In this document: piece after piece, positions 15,981 through 24,973 of the stretch
Layout of the letters: each line of letters opens with the position of its first letter
Numbering within the stretch: position 1 is the first letter of the stretch
NCBI GenBank assembly: GCA_030433355.1
Contig: JAUIMG010000004.1
Location: 1-64,000 of the forward strand
DNA length: 64,000 nt
Source: Bacteroidia bacterium
GTDB taxonomy: Bacteria > Bacteroidota > Bacteroidia > Flavobacteriales_E > Vicingaceae
Direction of reading: 5' to 3'
The notes under the pieces: generated by a model
Told to the model about the DNA's origin: nothing
Database searches by the model: none
What the model saw: the letters and a program-made list of their open reading frames with translations, nothing else
Position numbers and translations under genes: made by a program

Positions 15981-17087
15981 ATGGAAGATGTAGTAGAAAT
16001 TGAGAAGATGGATTTAGATAAAAATCCAGTTTTGGAGAAGATGCTCAATACGGAGCATGAGCAAGTGGTTTTTTGTCAAGACAAAGCAACAGGATTAAAA
16101 GCAATTATTGCCATTCACAATACAACTTTAGGCCCTGCATTGGGAGGAACTAGAATGTGGATGTATAATAATGAAATAGAGGCTTTAAATGATGTACTTC
16201 GCTTATCAAGAGGGATGACTTTTAAAGCTTCAATTAGTGGATTGAATTTGGGTGGTGGTAAGGCCGTTATCATAGGAGACTCTTACACGCAGAAATCAGA
16301 AGCACTTTTTAGAAGATTTGGGAAATTTGTGGATAGCCTAGGCGGTAAGTATATCACTGCTGAAGATGTAGGAATATCACCAAAGGATATGGAGTATGTA
16401 AATATGGAAACAAAACATGTTTCAGGTTTGCCTATTTCTTTAGGTGGAAGTGGAGATCCTTCACCTGTTACTGCTTATGGTGTTTACATGGGAATGAAAG
16501 CTGCTGCTAAACAGCAATTTGGTAGTGATAGCCTAGAAGGTAAGAAAGTTTTGGTGCAAGGAGTTGGACATGTTGGAGAAACACTAGTGAAGCATTTAAC
16601 CGAAGAAAATGCAAAAGTTACTATTTGCGATATCAATAAAGACAGAGTGAACGAAGTAGGAAAGAAGTATGGAGCTGCTGTGGTTGATGGAGAAGATGCT
16701 TATGATGTAGATATGGATATTTATGCACCTTGTGCATTAGGAGCTACTATAAATAACGATACTTTAAGCAGATTGAAATGTTCTATCATTGCAGGCGCTG
16801 CAAATAATCAATTGGAAGATGAGAAATTCCACGGATTAAAGTTGATGGAAAAGGGAATTACTTACGCTCCTGACTTTTTGATTAATGCCGGAGGTTTGAT
16901 TAATGTATATAGAGAGGTATCTGGTATTTCACAGGCAAGAGCTATGGAATTAACAGAAAATATTTACGATACCACTTTAGATATTTTTAAAAGAGCTTCA
17001 AATCAAAATATTACTACGCAAGAAGCTGCGATGAAAATTGCCCAAGATAGAGTAAATGCTATTGCTATATTGAAAAGTAGAAGATAA
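15981..17087 (+). CDS. Leucine-type amino acid dehydrogenase (Glu/Leu/Phe/Val family)
   Basis: A 368-residue NAD-dependent oxidative deaminase. The family residues are visible: K82 in MTFKASISG, the catalytic K94 in LNLGGGKAVIIGD, and the Rossmann loop GVGHVGETL (about 185-193). The length and ALGGTRMW match leucine dehydrogenase, which converts branched-chain amino acids to 2-keto acids, used here either in catabolism or to supply iso-branched fatty acid primers. ATG at 15981. The gene is followed after one base by nusB, beginning a long plus-strand operon to 21971. Confidence 0.88.
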   Translation: MEDVVEIEKMDLDKNPVLEKMLNTEHEQVVFCQDKATGLKAIIAIHNTTLGPALGGTRMWMYNNEIEALNDVLRLSRGMTFKASISGLNLGGGKAVIIGDSYTQKSEALFRRFGKFVDSLGGKYITAEDVGISPKDMEYVNMETKHVSGLPISLGGSGDPSPVTAYGVYMGMKAAAKQQFGSDSLEGKKVLVQGVGHVGETLVKHLTEENAKVTICDINKDRVNEVGKKYGAAVVDGEDAYDVDMDIYAPCALGATINNDTLSRLKCSIIAGAANNQLEDEKFHGLKLMEKGITYAPDFLINAGGLINVYREVSGISQARAMELTENIYDTTLDIFKRASNQNITTQEAAMKIAQDRVNAIAILKSRR

Positions 17088-17088
17088 T

Positions 17089-18033
17089 ATGCTAAATAGA
17101 AGACTTCTTAGAATTAAAGTAATGCAATCGCTTTACGCTTTTTTTCAATCTGATAATACAGATATGGCCAAAGGGGAGAAGTCGCTCTTTATGAGTATTA
17201 ATAGGGTATATGAACTGTATCTTTATTATTTAATATTGCCAATTGAGTTAGCAGATATAGCAGAAATTCAAATGGAAGAAGCTAGAAATAAGGCTCTTCC
17301 AACAAAAGATGATATCAACCCAAATAGAAAATTTGTAGATAGCTTTCTCATTCAATCTTTAAAAAACAATCCTGAACTTAAGAAAAAAACCGAGGAGTTT
17401 AAAGTGTCTTGGACACCTTATAGAGACCAGTTAAAGAAAATTTGGAAACAAATTAAACAGTCCTCTTTGTACGAGAATTTCCTTGGTGAAGAGGAATCTG
17501 TTGTTTCTCATAAGAAATTTATTGATAAACTCATTCAAAGCTATTTTCTAGATTCTGAGGATATGTATTCTTTATTTCAGGAGAATAGTATCTATTGGGA
17601 TTTTGAAGATAGTGATTTTGCAATACAAATGGCTATGCGTTATTTTGGAAAGCTAAAAGCTGCCGACCAAGTGAGAGCTATACCACCAATTTATAAGGAT
17701 GAAGAAGAGGATATTGATTTTGTAAAGAACCTTTATAGAAAAGCAATAGTAAATAATAAAAAGAACGGAGAGTTTATAGACGGTAAAACAAAAAATTGGG
17801 AAGTAGAAAGAATTGCTGTTCTAGACGTTCTTTTAATGAAGATGGCAATAACTGAGTTATTAAATTTCCCTTCTATTCCTGTAAAAGTAACTTTGAATGA
17901 ATATATTGATATTTCTAAACTATTTAGCACCCCAAAGAGTAAACAGTTTATTAATGGAGTACTAGATAAACTTTTAATTGAATTTAAAAACGAGAAACTA
18001 ATTAAGAAAACCGGAAGAGGATTAATGCAATAA
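17089..18033 (+). CDS. nusB: Transcription antitermination factor NusB
   Basis: A 314-residue protein starting MLNRRLLRIKVMQSLYAFFQS, the NusB start signature, with the conserved C-terminal part (EVERIAVLDVLLMKMAITEL, IPVKVTLNEYIDISK, FINGVLDKL). NusB binds boxA RNA with S10 and supports rRNA antitermination. It is about twice as long as E. coli NusB because a helical insertion separates the first helix from the rest, which is normal in Bacteroidota. ATG lies one base after the dehydrogenase stop. Confidence 0.9.
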   Translation: MLNRRLLRIKVMQSLYAFFQSDNTDMAKGEKSLFMSINRVYELYLYYLILPIELADIAEIQMEEARNKALPTKDDINPNRKFVDSFLIQSLKNNPELKKKTEEFKVSWTPYRDQLKKIWKQIKQSSLYENFLGEEESVVSHKKFIDKLIQSYFLDSEDMYSLFQENSIYWDFEDSDFAIQMAMRYFGKLKAADQVRAIPPIYKDEEEDIDFVKNLYRKAIVNNKKNGEFIDGKTKNWEVERIAVLDVLLMKMAITELLNFPSIPVKVTLNEYIDISKLFSTPKSKQFINGVLDKLLIEFKNEKLIKKTGRGLMQ

Positions 18034-18049
18034 ATAATAAATAATAGAT

Positions 18050-18517
18050 ATGAAGACAAAATTTTTATTTTTAGGATTAGCTGTAGCAACTTTATTTGCT
18101 TGTAACTCAAACACTGAAAGTACAGAGGGTGAAAATGTAGATACAGACATAGTAAATAACCCTAATAGCGCATCAACTGATGCAACTGATGCAAATGCAC
18201 CTGCTTTTGAATTTGTTGAAGAGGTTATTGACTTTGGAGAGATTTCTCAAGGAGAAAAAGTCAAAAAAAGATTCAGATTCAAGAATACTGGAAATTCTGA
18301 TTTAATAATCTCCGATGCAAAAGGAAGTTGTGGTTGCACTGTTCCATTGTGGCCAAGACAGCCAATTAGGCCAGGTCAAGAAGGAGAAATTGAAGTAGTA
18401 TTTGATAGTAATGGAAAACAAGGAAGACAGCACAAAACAGTTACTTTAATTTCGAATACTATTCCTAATACTAAGGTTATAGCCATCAAAGGCAATGTGT
18501 TAATACCAACTAAATAA
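18050..18517 (+). CDS. DUF1573 lipoprotein
   Basis: A 155-residue lipoprotein (lipobox LFAC, C18) with an acidic, Asn/Thr/Ala-rich linker (about 19-50) and one DUF1573 domain, an immunoglobulin-like fold related to ASH/MSP domains (VIDFGEISQGEKVKKRF, GSCGCTVP, VVFDSNGKQGRQ). The pair of cysteines in CGC is typical of the family. Function is unknown. It lies 16 bases after nusB and 9 before yajC, the usual order in this phylum. Confidence 0.85.
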   Translation: MKTKFLFLGLAVATLFACNSNTESTEGENVDTDIVNNPNSASTDATDANAPAFEFVEEVIDFGEISQGEKVKKRFRFKNTGNSDLIISDAKGSCGCTVPLWPRQPIRPGQEGEIEVVFDSNGKQGRQHKTVTLISNTIPNTKVIAIKGNVLIPTK

Positions 18518-18526
18518 GATAATAAT

Positions 18527-18847
18527 ATGAATAATATAATATTGATGGCTCCAAATGGTGGAGGAGGTTTAATGGATTATTTGCCTCTAGTACTAATCAT
18601 TTTTGTTTTTTACTTTTTTATGATTCGTCCGCAGTTAAAAAAGCAGAAAGAGCAGAAAAAATTTAGAGAAAACCTAGCAAAAGGAGACAAAGTAGTTACC
18701 ATAGGGGGTATTCATGGAAAGATTGCAGAAATAAATGACAATACAGCAGTTATTGAAATTGCATCAAGTATTAAAATTACGGTGGAGAAATCGGCAATTT
18801 CTGCTGATTTTGCAGGAGCAGATCAATTGCAGTCGAAGAATAAATAA
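18527..18847 (+). CDS. yajC: Preprotein translocase subunit YajC
   Basis: A 106-residue protein with one membrane helix (about 14-33, [18 protein letters not shown]) and the YajC core [15 protein letters not shown] ... [14 protein letters not shown]. It is an accessory of the SecDF-YajC complex in the inner membrane. ATG at 18527. It belongs to the nusB-coaE operon. Confidence 0.93.
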   Translation: MNNIILMAPNGGGGLMDYLPLVLIIFVFYFFMIRPQLKKQKEQKKFRENLAKGDKVVTIGGIHGKIAEINDNTAVIEIASSIKITVEKSAISADFAGADQLQSKNK

Positions 18848-18877
18848 TTCGTATTTTTCGCTGAAACATTAGCTATT

Positions 18878-19858
18878 TTGGCGAACGTGAGTAATATTTT
18901 TAAGGACTTAGTTAATAAGTTTACAAGCAATAAGAAATTATCTGTTTTTGTTTATTGTTTGTTGCTTTCTACCTTCTTTTGGTTGCTTTCTGCATTATCG
19001 AAGAATTACACAGCTTCTTTTCCTGTTAAAATAAATTATACCTCACTTTCCAATGATTTTGTTTTAACAGAACAGCCTGCAGATAAAGTACAAATTGAAT
19101 TAAGGGGAAGTGGCTTTCATCTTTTAGCTGAAAAACTATCTTTTAATGTCACGGAGTTATCCATAGACTTAAATAGTGCCAAACCTCACTATATCGAGAA
19201 TAGTTATTATATCAAAACTTCAGATTATAAGTCTAAACTTTCTAGAATAATTGATCAAGACTTAAAACTGTCTTACTTATCTCCCGATACCCTATACTTT
19301 AAGACAGAAAAGAGGATTTCAAAGGTGGTTCCTGTCGTGTTAGATGCCAAACTGACTTTTAAACCTGGCTTTTTATTCAGAGGAGATATAGAGATTAGTC
19401 CTAAAAAGGTAGTTATTTCAGGTCCTGCTTCTGCATTAGATACCGTTTATTCTGTTCAAAGCGAAAGAATAAGTTATTTAGATATGGAAGACAGTATATC
19501 TTTTACCGTTGACTTGGTAAATCCTTTTAAAGAAAAAATACTGATGAATCCAAAATCTGTCAATGTTTTACTCCCTGTAGAAAAGTTTACCGAGAAGAAA
19601 ATTACCTTGCCAATCGAAGTAATTATGGAGTCTGAGAATGCTGACTTAAAAATATTCCCTGAATTTGTAGAGCTGACTTATCTTGTGCCATTAAGTAAGT
19701 ACCAATATTTGGATGAAAAAATAGTATATCCAAGAGTTATCTTTAATAAAGATAAAGCAAACCATAAAACTTTAAAGGTTGAAGTGGAAGATGCCGTTAC
19801 TTTTGGTGAGTTGATTAAGGTTAAACCTGAAAAAGTAGAATTTATTATAAGACAATAA
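18878..19858 (+). CDS. YbbR-domain membrane-anchored protein
   Basis: A 326-residue protein with one N-terminal membrane helix (about 21-40, LSVFVYCLLLSTFFWLLSAL) followed by extracytoplasmic YbbR-like repeats (for example FPVKINYTSL, VQIELRGSGF, VVPVVLDAKL, KVVISGPASALD). In Firmicutes such proteins (CdaR) control the cyclic-di-AMP synthase; no synthase gene is adjacent here. The start is TTG at 18878, or GTG at 18887; both keep the helix. Its stop overlaps the ATG of coaE by one base. Confidence 0.82.
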   Translation: MANVSNIFKDLVNKFTSNKKLSVFVYCLLLSTFFWLLSALSKNYTASFPVKINYTSLSNDFVLTEQPADKVQIELRGSGFHLLAEKLSFNVTELSIDLNSAKPHYIENSYYIKTSDYKSKLSRIIDQDLKLSYLSPDTLYFKTEKRISKVVPVVLDAKLTFKPGFLFRGDIEISPKKVVISGPASALDTVYSVQSERISYLDMEDSISFTVDLVNPFKEKILMNPKSVNVLLPVEKFTEKKITLPIEVIMESENADLKIFPEFVELTYLVPLSKYQYLDEKIVYPRVIFNKDKANHKTLKVEVEDAVTFGELIKVKPEKVEFIIRQ

Positions 19859-20475
19859 TGCTAAAAATAGGAGTCACTGGTGGCATAGGGAGCGGCAAAT
19901 CCTCTGTTTGTAGAATATTAAAGAATCTAGGTGTTCCAGTATTTACTTCGGATGATGAATCTAAAAGAATAATTGCAGAAGACCAAAATGCCAAAAAAGA
20001 AATTTTAGAAGCATTTGGTAATGATATGTTTGATACCAATGGAGATTTAGATAGAGCAAGACTTGCTGGTCATGTTTTCAATAATCCGGATGCTTTGGAA
20101 AAATTGAATAGTATTTTACACCCTAGAGTTAACAAAGCTTTTGAAGATTGGGCACTCAAATTTGAGAGAGTTCCGTATTTGGTTAAAGAGGCAGCAATCC
20201 TTTTTGAGTCGGGAAGTTATCACGACTTAGACAAAGTAGTTAATGTTTTTGCTCCGAAAGAAGAGAGAATTAGACGGGTGATGAAGAGAGATAAAATTAG
20301 CCGAGATGAAGTGATGAAAAGAATTAGGTTTCAATATTCAGAGCTAGAAAGAAATGATTTGGCCGATTTTATTATAATGAATGAAGATGATAATAGAGAC
20401 AAACTATTAAGTCAAGTTATGGAATTACATGAAATACTTCTTAATGAAAGCCTAAATAAGTGGAGAAAATATTAA
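19858..20475 (+). CDS. coaE: Dephospho-CoA kinase
   Basis: A 205-residue P-loop kinase that makes the last step of coenzyme A synthesis, phosphorylating the 3'-OH of dephospho-CoA. The P-loop is GGIGSGKSSV (about 8-17). VFTSDDESKRII, HPRVNKAF, KEAAILFESG and RVMKRDKISRDEVMKRI match the family. It overlaps the YbbR gene by one base (TAATG) and the next gene by 16 bases. Confidence 0.93.
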   Translation: MLKIGVTGGIGSGKSSVCRILKNLGVPVFTSDDESKRIIAEDQNAKKEILEAFGNDMFDTNGDLDRARLAGHVFNNPDALEKLNSILHPRVNKAFEDWALKFERVPYLVKEAAILFESGSYHDLDKVVNVFAPKEERIRRVMKRDKISRDEVMKRIRFQYSELERNDLADFIIMNEDDNRDKLLSQVMELHEILLNESLNKWRKY

Positions 20476-21971
20476 CTGTTGCACAATTACGTGAGGCAGA
20501 TAAATATACGATCAAAAATGAGCCAATAGCGTCCATAGATTTGATGGAAAGAGCTAGTAAAAAGCTCTTCCAATGGATAGATGCTAAGTATGGTGAAAAG
20601 AAAGAGGCGCTTACTTTTATTATTTATTGTGGTATTGGTAATAATGGAGGAGATGGTTTAGCACTTTCAAGGTTTTTATCAAAGGCTGGCTATCAAGTAA
20701 ACCCAATACTTGTTAAATATGTTGACAGTCTTTCTTCAGACTGCAAGGAACAGCTTAATCGATTAAAAATTGACTACCAAGTCATAGACGAAGCTTCTAA
20801 AGATTTCTCCTTTCCAGACAATTCTATAATTATTGATGCATTGTTTGGCAGCGGATTAAGTAGACCTATTGAAGGATGGCTGAAAGAGCTGATTATTCAA
20901 ATGAATAAAACGGAAGCAATTAAAATTGCTATAGATATGCCATCTGGTTTATTTGCTGAAGACAATGAGAACAATGATTACCAAGCTATCTTTCAGGCAG
21001 ATTATACTTTATGTTTTCAATGTCCTCGATTGAGTTTTTTATTTCCAACCAATTTTGATTTTGTTGGTGAATGGTATGCTTTAGACATTGGCTTAAACCA
21101 AGATTTCATAGATGCTTTAGAAAGTCCATATCAATATCTAACCCAAGAAGTAATTAAAAAATTCTTAGAAGAAAGAAAATCTGGAGCCCATAAAGGATCT
21201 TTTGGCCATGCCTTAATCGTAGCAGGTTCCAAAGGTAAAGTAGGGGCCTCCATTTTATCTTCCCTTTCTTGTTTAAAGTCTGGTGTTGGTTTGCTAACTA
21301 CACATGTTCCATCCCATGCTGCTCCAATATTACACGAAAGTATTCCGGAAGTAATGCTTACTTATGATGAGCAGGAGGATATTATAAGCGATGTTAGCCT
21401 TGAAAAGGCTTATGATGCTATTGGTGTAGGCCCGGGTATTGGCACTTCATCTTTAACAGCGAAAATGCTCCAGAAATTAATTTCTGAGTACCAAAACCCT
21501 ATCGTATTGGATGCAGATGCTTTAAATATTTTGTCCGAACATCCAAATTGGTTGAAATTAGTGCCTGAGAATTCAATTTTTACGCCACACCCTGGAGAGT
21601 TTAAACGATTAGTTGGGGAGTGGAAAAGTGATTATGAAAGATTGCAATTGCAGATTCGGCTATCTAAAAAGTATAAAATAATAGTTGTTTTGAAGGGTAA
21701 GAATACTTCAATAGCACTTCCTAGTGGTAAAGTTTACTTTAATTCAACAGGGAATTCAGGAATGGCCACCGCCGGCAGTGGTGATGTGTTAACAGGTATA
21801 ATAACTTCGTTTTTAGCACAAGGCTATAAACCCAAACATGCTGCCCTATTAGGAGTTTACTTGCACGGCTTAGCAGGTGATTTGGCAAAGGAAGAGTTTG
21901 GAGAAGAAAGTCTAATAGCTTCTGATATAATTGACTTTCTGCATCTTGGATTTAAGCAATTAAAAGATTAA
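20460..21971 (+). CDS. nnrD: Bifunctional NAD(P)H-hydrate epimerase/dehydratase
   Basis: A 503-residue fusion that repairs hydrated NADH and NADPH. The N-terminal epimerase half (about 1-215) has CGIGNNGGDGLALSR and a DALFGSGLSRP motif. The C-terminal ADP-dependent dehydratase half (about 230-503) has GHALIVAGSKGKVGAS, VGPGIGTS, DADALN, TPHPGEFKRL and the active-site GSGDVLTGI. It starts with GTG at 20460 inside the coaE end (16-base overlap). It is the last gene of the operon and its stop overlaps the minus-strand neighbour's stop by 4 bases. Confidence 0.92.
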   Translation: MEKILTVAQLREADKYTIKNEPIASIDLMERASKKLFQWIDAKYGEKKEALTFIIYCGIGNNGGDGLALSRFLSKAGYQVNPILVKYVDSLSSDCKEQLNRLKIDYQVIDEASKDFSFPDNSIIIDALFGSGLSRPIEGWLKELIIQMNKTEAIKIAIDMPSGLFAEDNENNDYQAIFQADYTLCFQCPRLSFLFPTNFDFVGEWYALDIGLNQDFIDALESPYQYLTQEVIKKFLEERKSGAHKGSFGHALIVAGSKGKVGASILSSLSCLKSGVGLLTTHVPSHAAPILHESIPEVMLTYDEQEDIISDVSLEKAYDAIGVGPGIGTSSLTAKMLQKLISEYQNPIVLDADALNILSEHPNWLKLVPENSIFTPHPGEFKRLVGEWKSDYERLQLQIRLSKKYKIIVVLKGKNTSIALPSGKVYFNSTGNSGMATAGSGDVLTGIITSFLAQGYKPKHAALLGVYLHGLAGDLAKEEFGEESLIASDIIDFLHLGFKQLKD

Positions 21972-22633
21972 TTGATCCATTTTCTAAAACCAATCCTAAT
22001 GGTATAGGCTCCAAAATCTTCATCAGAATTTTGACCATTCAGAATGTATTGGTACATGGTTGAAATCTGAATGTTGTACGAGCCATTTGTACTAATATCA
22101 AAACCTGCTTCAGGACTAATAGAGAATCTCCAATAGTCTTGCCTAATTTCTTGTAAACCAACCCAAAGTTCTTGATTCACGTAAGAGGTTCCTACACCAA
22201 CACCACCAAACAAATGAACCCAAGAGTTAGGGTCAGGGGAGTAATAGTATCTAGATTTTAATTCAATTGGCACTACGTGGGTATATTTCCAAACTTTTGC
22301 GTGTATTGTTGCTCCGGCAGTTGAGCTTAAATTAACATCAACTGTTTGTTTGTCTTTAACTTCATCATAAACTGCATAACCAGCATTAAGACCTAAAGAA
22401 AGATTGTCCATAATGAAAGATTCATAATCTAAGCTAAAACCTCTGAAGGAAGTCTTTTCAATAAAGTCTCTAAACTTACCATCTGGAATAGACATGTTGT
22501 AGGTGATGCCAAACATATGGTCTCCACTTGCATATACTTCAGCAGGCCCTTCTTTGTCTTGGGCATTAATATCTGAAATGGAAGTGAAGAGAGCGGCTAT
22601 AAGTGAGCCGAAAAAAAATATTTTCTTTATCAT
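21968..22633 (-). CDS. Outer-membrane beta-barrel protein
   Basis: A 221-residue protein with a 25-residue signal peptide (FFFGSLIAALFTSISDINAQ) followed by alternating hydrophobic strands such as SLGLNAGYAVY, HVVPIELKSRYYY, VHLFGGVGVGTSYV and YNIQISTMYQYIL, ending in YTIRIGFRKWIN. This is the pattern of a small eight-strand OmpW/outer-membrane barrel, although the last residue is Asn, not Phe. Function unknown. It lies 11 bases after the DUF4136 gene on the same strand, so the two likely share a transcript. Confidence 0.75.
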   Translation of the reverse strand: MIKKIFFFGSLIAALFTSISDINAQDKEGPAEVYASGDHMFGITYNMSIPDGKFRDFIEKTSFRGFSLDYESFIMDNLSLGLNAGYAVYDEVKDKQTVDVNLSSTAGATIHAKVWKYTHVVPIELKSRYYYSPDPNSWVHLFGGVGVGTSYVNQELWVGLQEIRQDYWRFSISPEAGFDISTNGSYNIQISTMYQYILNGQNSDEDFGAYTIRIGFRKWIN

Positions 22634-22644
22634 GGATAGAGAGA

Positions 22645-23331
22645 TTAATTGGATTGAAAGTAAGGCGATTGCTCAAAAGCCTGATTAATACCTATTTGAA
22701 TTCTATTTCTCACATCAGCGTCACTTGTAAGATTAGTAACACCTCTTAAAATTCCGGACCATAAAATTGGTATTCTGTTTAATGTAGTATCAACGTTGGA
22801 ATCAGCAATGTCTATCATTAGGGTCCCAACTTCATATTCTGTAACAGAGTATACAGGGCCCCAAGGATAATAGTAACCATAACCAGGGTAGCCCCAATAA
22901 TCTCCTGGGTAACCCCAACCACCACCTGCATAACCGTAGTAGTAATTAGGGTATGTAGAGCTTATATTTATATTACTTACTGTTATACTTCCTGCATTTA
23001 CTACTAGGTCTGCAGCTCTTGCATTTCTTTCTTCTTCTTCAAAACCTCTAGATTCCAAATTAACTCGAATTAAATCTAAAATCAATTCTTGATTTTTCTC
23101 GTTCAATGGGTTGTCTGCTATTGGTTGTCCACCTAAATCAGGGTTTATTTGGGCTACACTATCAATTATATAATAGGTTTTATAATCACCAAAATCTACA
23201 GTTCTATCATAAAGCGTTATAACTACATCTAAATCATCTACTCTAGTGCCATCATCTGGGTATAGGTTACAGGAATAAAGAGCTGTTCCTAACAGAAGTA
23301 TTGCAATAGATTTAATAAATAGTTTCACCAT
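22645..23331 (-). CDS. DUF4136 lipoprotein with Gly/Tyr/Trp-rich stretch
   Basis: A 228-residue lipoprotein (lipobox LYSC, C21) of the DUF4136 family: DLDVVITLYDRTVDFGDYKTYYI, LILDLIRVNLESRGFEE and ADLVVNAG are typical. Near residues 125-165 a low-complexity segment rich in Gly, Tyr, Trp and Pro (repeats of WGYPG and YGYYY) interrupts the domain, as in other members but unusually long. The C-terminal strand has ILWSGILRGV. The function of DUF4136 is unknown. ATG at 23331. Confidence 0.82.
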   Translation of the reverse strand: MVKLFIKSIAILLLGTALYSCNLYPDDGTRVDDLDVVITLYDRTVDFGDYKTYYIIDSVAQINPDLGGQPIADNPLNEKNQELILDLIRVNLESRGFEEEERNARAADLVVNAGSITVSNINISSTYPNYYYGYAGGGWGYPGDYWGYPGYGYYYPWGPVYSVTEYEVGTLMIDIADSNVDTTLNRIPILWSGILRGVTNLTSDADVRNRIQIGINQAFEQSPYFQSN

Positions 23332-23382
23332 AATATAAATTTAAAATCAAAATTAAGATTGTTTTTTATTTAGAAATTTCGA

Positions 23383-24000
23383 TTAATGAAGAATTAAATC
23401 CCCAATCCCTTGTCTAACTATTTTAGGATTTCCATCGGTTAAGTCAACCACTGTAGATGCTTCATTATGTCCAAAACCACCATCAATAACTATATCTACC
23501 TGGTTTTTGTATTTTTCATAAATCAACTCAGGATCCGTTGTGTATTCGATTACTTCATCTTCATCATGAATAGAAGTAGAGATTAAAGGAGCATCTTGCT
23601 GCGCTAAAATTGCACTGCAGATAGCATTATCTGGAATACGAATACCTAATGTTTTTTTCTTGTTTTTAAAAAGCTTTGCAATGCTGTTGTTGGCGTCCAC
23701 AATAAAAGTGAAGGGGCCAGGTAAATTCCTTTTTAATATTTTGAAAACCTTGCTGTCAAATTGCTTTGTAAATTCAGAAATATGGCTTAAATCATAGAAA
23801 ACAAAAGAAAAGTCTGCTTTATCTGCTTTAACATCTTTAATGTTAGCTACTCTTTGAATTCCTGTTCTTGAGTTGATACTGCAACCTAAGGCATAAACAG
23901 TATCTGTTGGGTAAATAATTACGCCACCATCATTCAAGCATTCAGTTACTATCCTAATATCTTTAGGATTTGTATTTTCAGCGTATAGCTTTAAGAGCAT
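23383..24000 (-). CDS. Sua5/YciO/YrdC family protein, YciO-like
   Basis: A 205-residue YrdC-fold protein. Members make threonylcarbamoyl-AMP for the t6A modification of tRNA, but this one resembles the E. coli YciO branch over its length: PTDTVYALGC, PGPFTFIVDAN, KTLGIRIPDN, PLISTSIHDEDE and TVVDLTDGNPKIVRQGIGD. It may be the cell's TsaC or a paralogue; a second copy elsewhere would decide. Its ATG follows directly on the stop of the aldolase gene (24001), so the two are co-transcribed. Confidence 0.83.
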   Translation of the reverse strand: MLLKLYAENTNPKDIRIVTECLNDGGVIIYPTDTVYALGCSINSRTGIQRVANIKDVKADKADFSFVFYDLSHISEFTKQFDSKVFKILKRNLPGPFTFIVDANNSIAKLFKNKKKTLGIRIPDNAICSAILAQQDAPLISTSIHDEDEVIEYTTDPELIYEKYKNQVDIVIDGGFGHNEASTVVDLTDGNPKIVRQGIGDLILH

Positions 24001-24654
24001 TTATTTGTTTTTAGCGTGATCTGCTAAGAATTTTTCTAATCCTATATCGGTCAATGGGTGCTTAGCCAGTGCAGTTATAGCGCTTAATGGTCCGGTCATA
24101 ATATCCGCTCCAATTTTAGCACAATCAACAATGTGCATGGGGTGACGAATAGAAGCTGCAAGTATTTCCGTTTCAAATAAATAATTATCAAAAATGGTTC
24201 TGATTTCATATATCAAGGCAATACCATCAGTAGAAATATCATCTAACCTTCCTAAAAAAGGAGAGATATAAGAAGCTCCTGCCTTTGCCGCTAATAGTGC
24301 TTGACCAGGACTAAAAATTAAAGTACAGTTAGTTCTAATACCTTTTGAAGAAAAGTATTTAATAGCTTTAATTCCATCCATAATCATTGGAACTTTCACT
24401 ACAATTTGCTCATGTAAAGCAGCTAATTCTTCACCTTCTCTAACCATACCTTCAAAGTCGGTAGAAATAACTTCAGCACTTACATCACCATCTACAATAT
24501 TGCAGATATCAATATAGTGTTGTTTTACTTTTTCATCTCCGCTAATGCCTTCTTTAGCCATCAAAGATGGATTGGTAGTAACACCGTCTAGAATACCTAG
24601 AGCTTGTGCTTCTTTTATTTGATCAAGATTTGCTGTATCTATAAAGAATTTCAT
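24001..24654 (-). CDS. fsa: Fructose-6-phosphate aldolase / TalC-type transaldolase
   Basis: A 217-residue member of the short transaldolase family. [24 protein letters not shown], the Schiff-base lysine K87 in [24 protein letters not shown] and SPFLGRLDD are visible. It either transfers dihydroxyacetone units in the pentose phosphate pathway or cleaves fructose-6-phosphate; sequence alone does not separate these. A TAAATTTG element on the minus strand (24675-24682) could be its promoter. Confidence 0.88.
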   Translation of the reverse strand: MKFFIDTANLDQIKEAQALGILDGVTTNPSLMAKEGISGDEKVKQHYIDICNIVDGDVSAEVISTDFEGMVREGEELAALHEQIVVKVPMIMDGIKAIKYFSSKGIRTNCTLIFSPGQALLAAKAGASYISPFLGRLDDISTDGIALIYEIRTIFDNYLFETEILAASIRHPMHIVDCAKIGADIMTGPLSAITALAKHPLTDIGLEKFLADHAKNK

Positions 24655-24770
24655 GGGTTTGTTGTTTAAAACTTCAAATTTAAGTTAATGACTTAGGAAT
24701 ACTCCTATAATTTGCATCGATTTTGATTGACTTATCGAGAAATTATTAACAAAAATAGAAGCACAAAAAA

Positions 24771-24867
24771 TGGGTAAGCTACTTGTATCGCACCGCTACG
24801 ACCACCTACCCTTGCTACCTTCCGGTCCTGGGGGATTCAGCAGGAGCTGGTCGTACAAGACTTACCC
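24771..24867 (-). ncRNA. ffs: Signal recognition particle RNA (small bacterial type)
   Basis: On the minus strand the conserved SRP apical domain is visible: CCAGGACCGGAAGGTAGCAA with the GGAA tetraloop context. The ends pair GGGTAAG with CTTACCC (24861-24867 and 24772-24778), and the inner arms TACGACCA / TGGTCGTA also pair, giving a hairpin of about 97 nt. The 5' end near 24867 fits the promoter at 24872-24903. The RNA binds Ffh and targets membrane proteins. Confidence 0.93.
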
Positions 24868-24871
24868 GAGG

Positions 24872-24903
24872 CAAAGGTACAGATAATGAATGTTTCATTC
24901 AAA
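24872..24903 (-). promoter_or_regulatory. Promoter of the SRP RNA
   Basis: Minus-strand TTTG (24900-24903), 20-base spacer, TACCTTTG (24872-24879). This is a full match to the Bacteroidota promoter pattern. The predicted start near 24867 coincides with the 5' end deduced from the RNA stem, so the two lines of evidence support each other. Confidence 0.8.
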
Positions 24904-24973
24904 AAAAAACTTAAAAATAGAAGCTAGGTGCAGATTGCTTTTTATATTTGTTTGTTTTACAATAATTTATATT

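Noticed and set aside
17733-18110. Minus-strand frame across nusB end and DUF1573 start
   Set aside because: Both overlapped genes are certain; the frame is a shadow caused by AT-rich codons.
24890-24973. N-terminal extension of the DUF4199 protein
   Set aside because: It overlaps the SRP RNA promoter and the family starts at the ATG at 24974.
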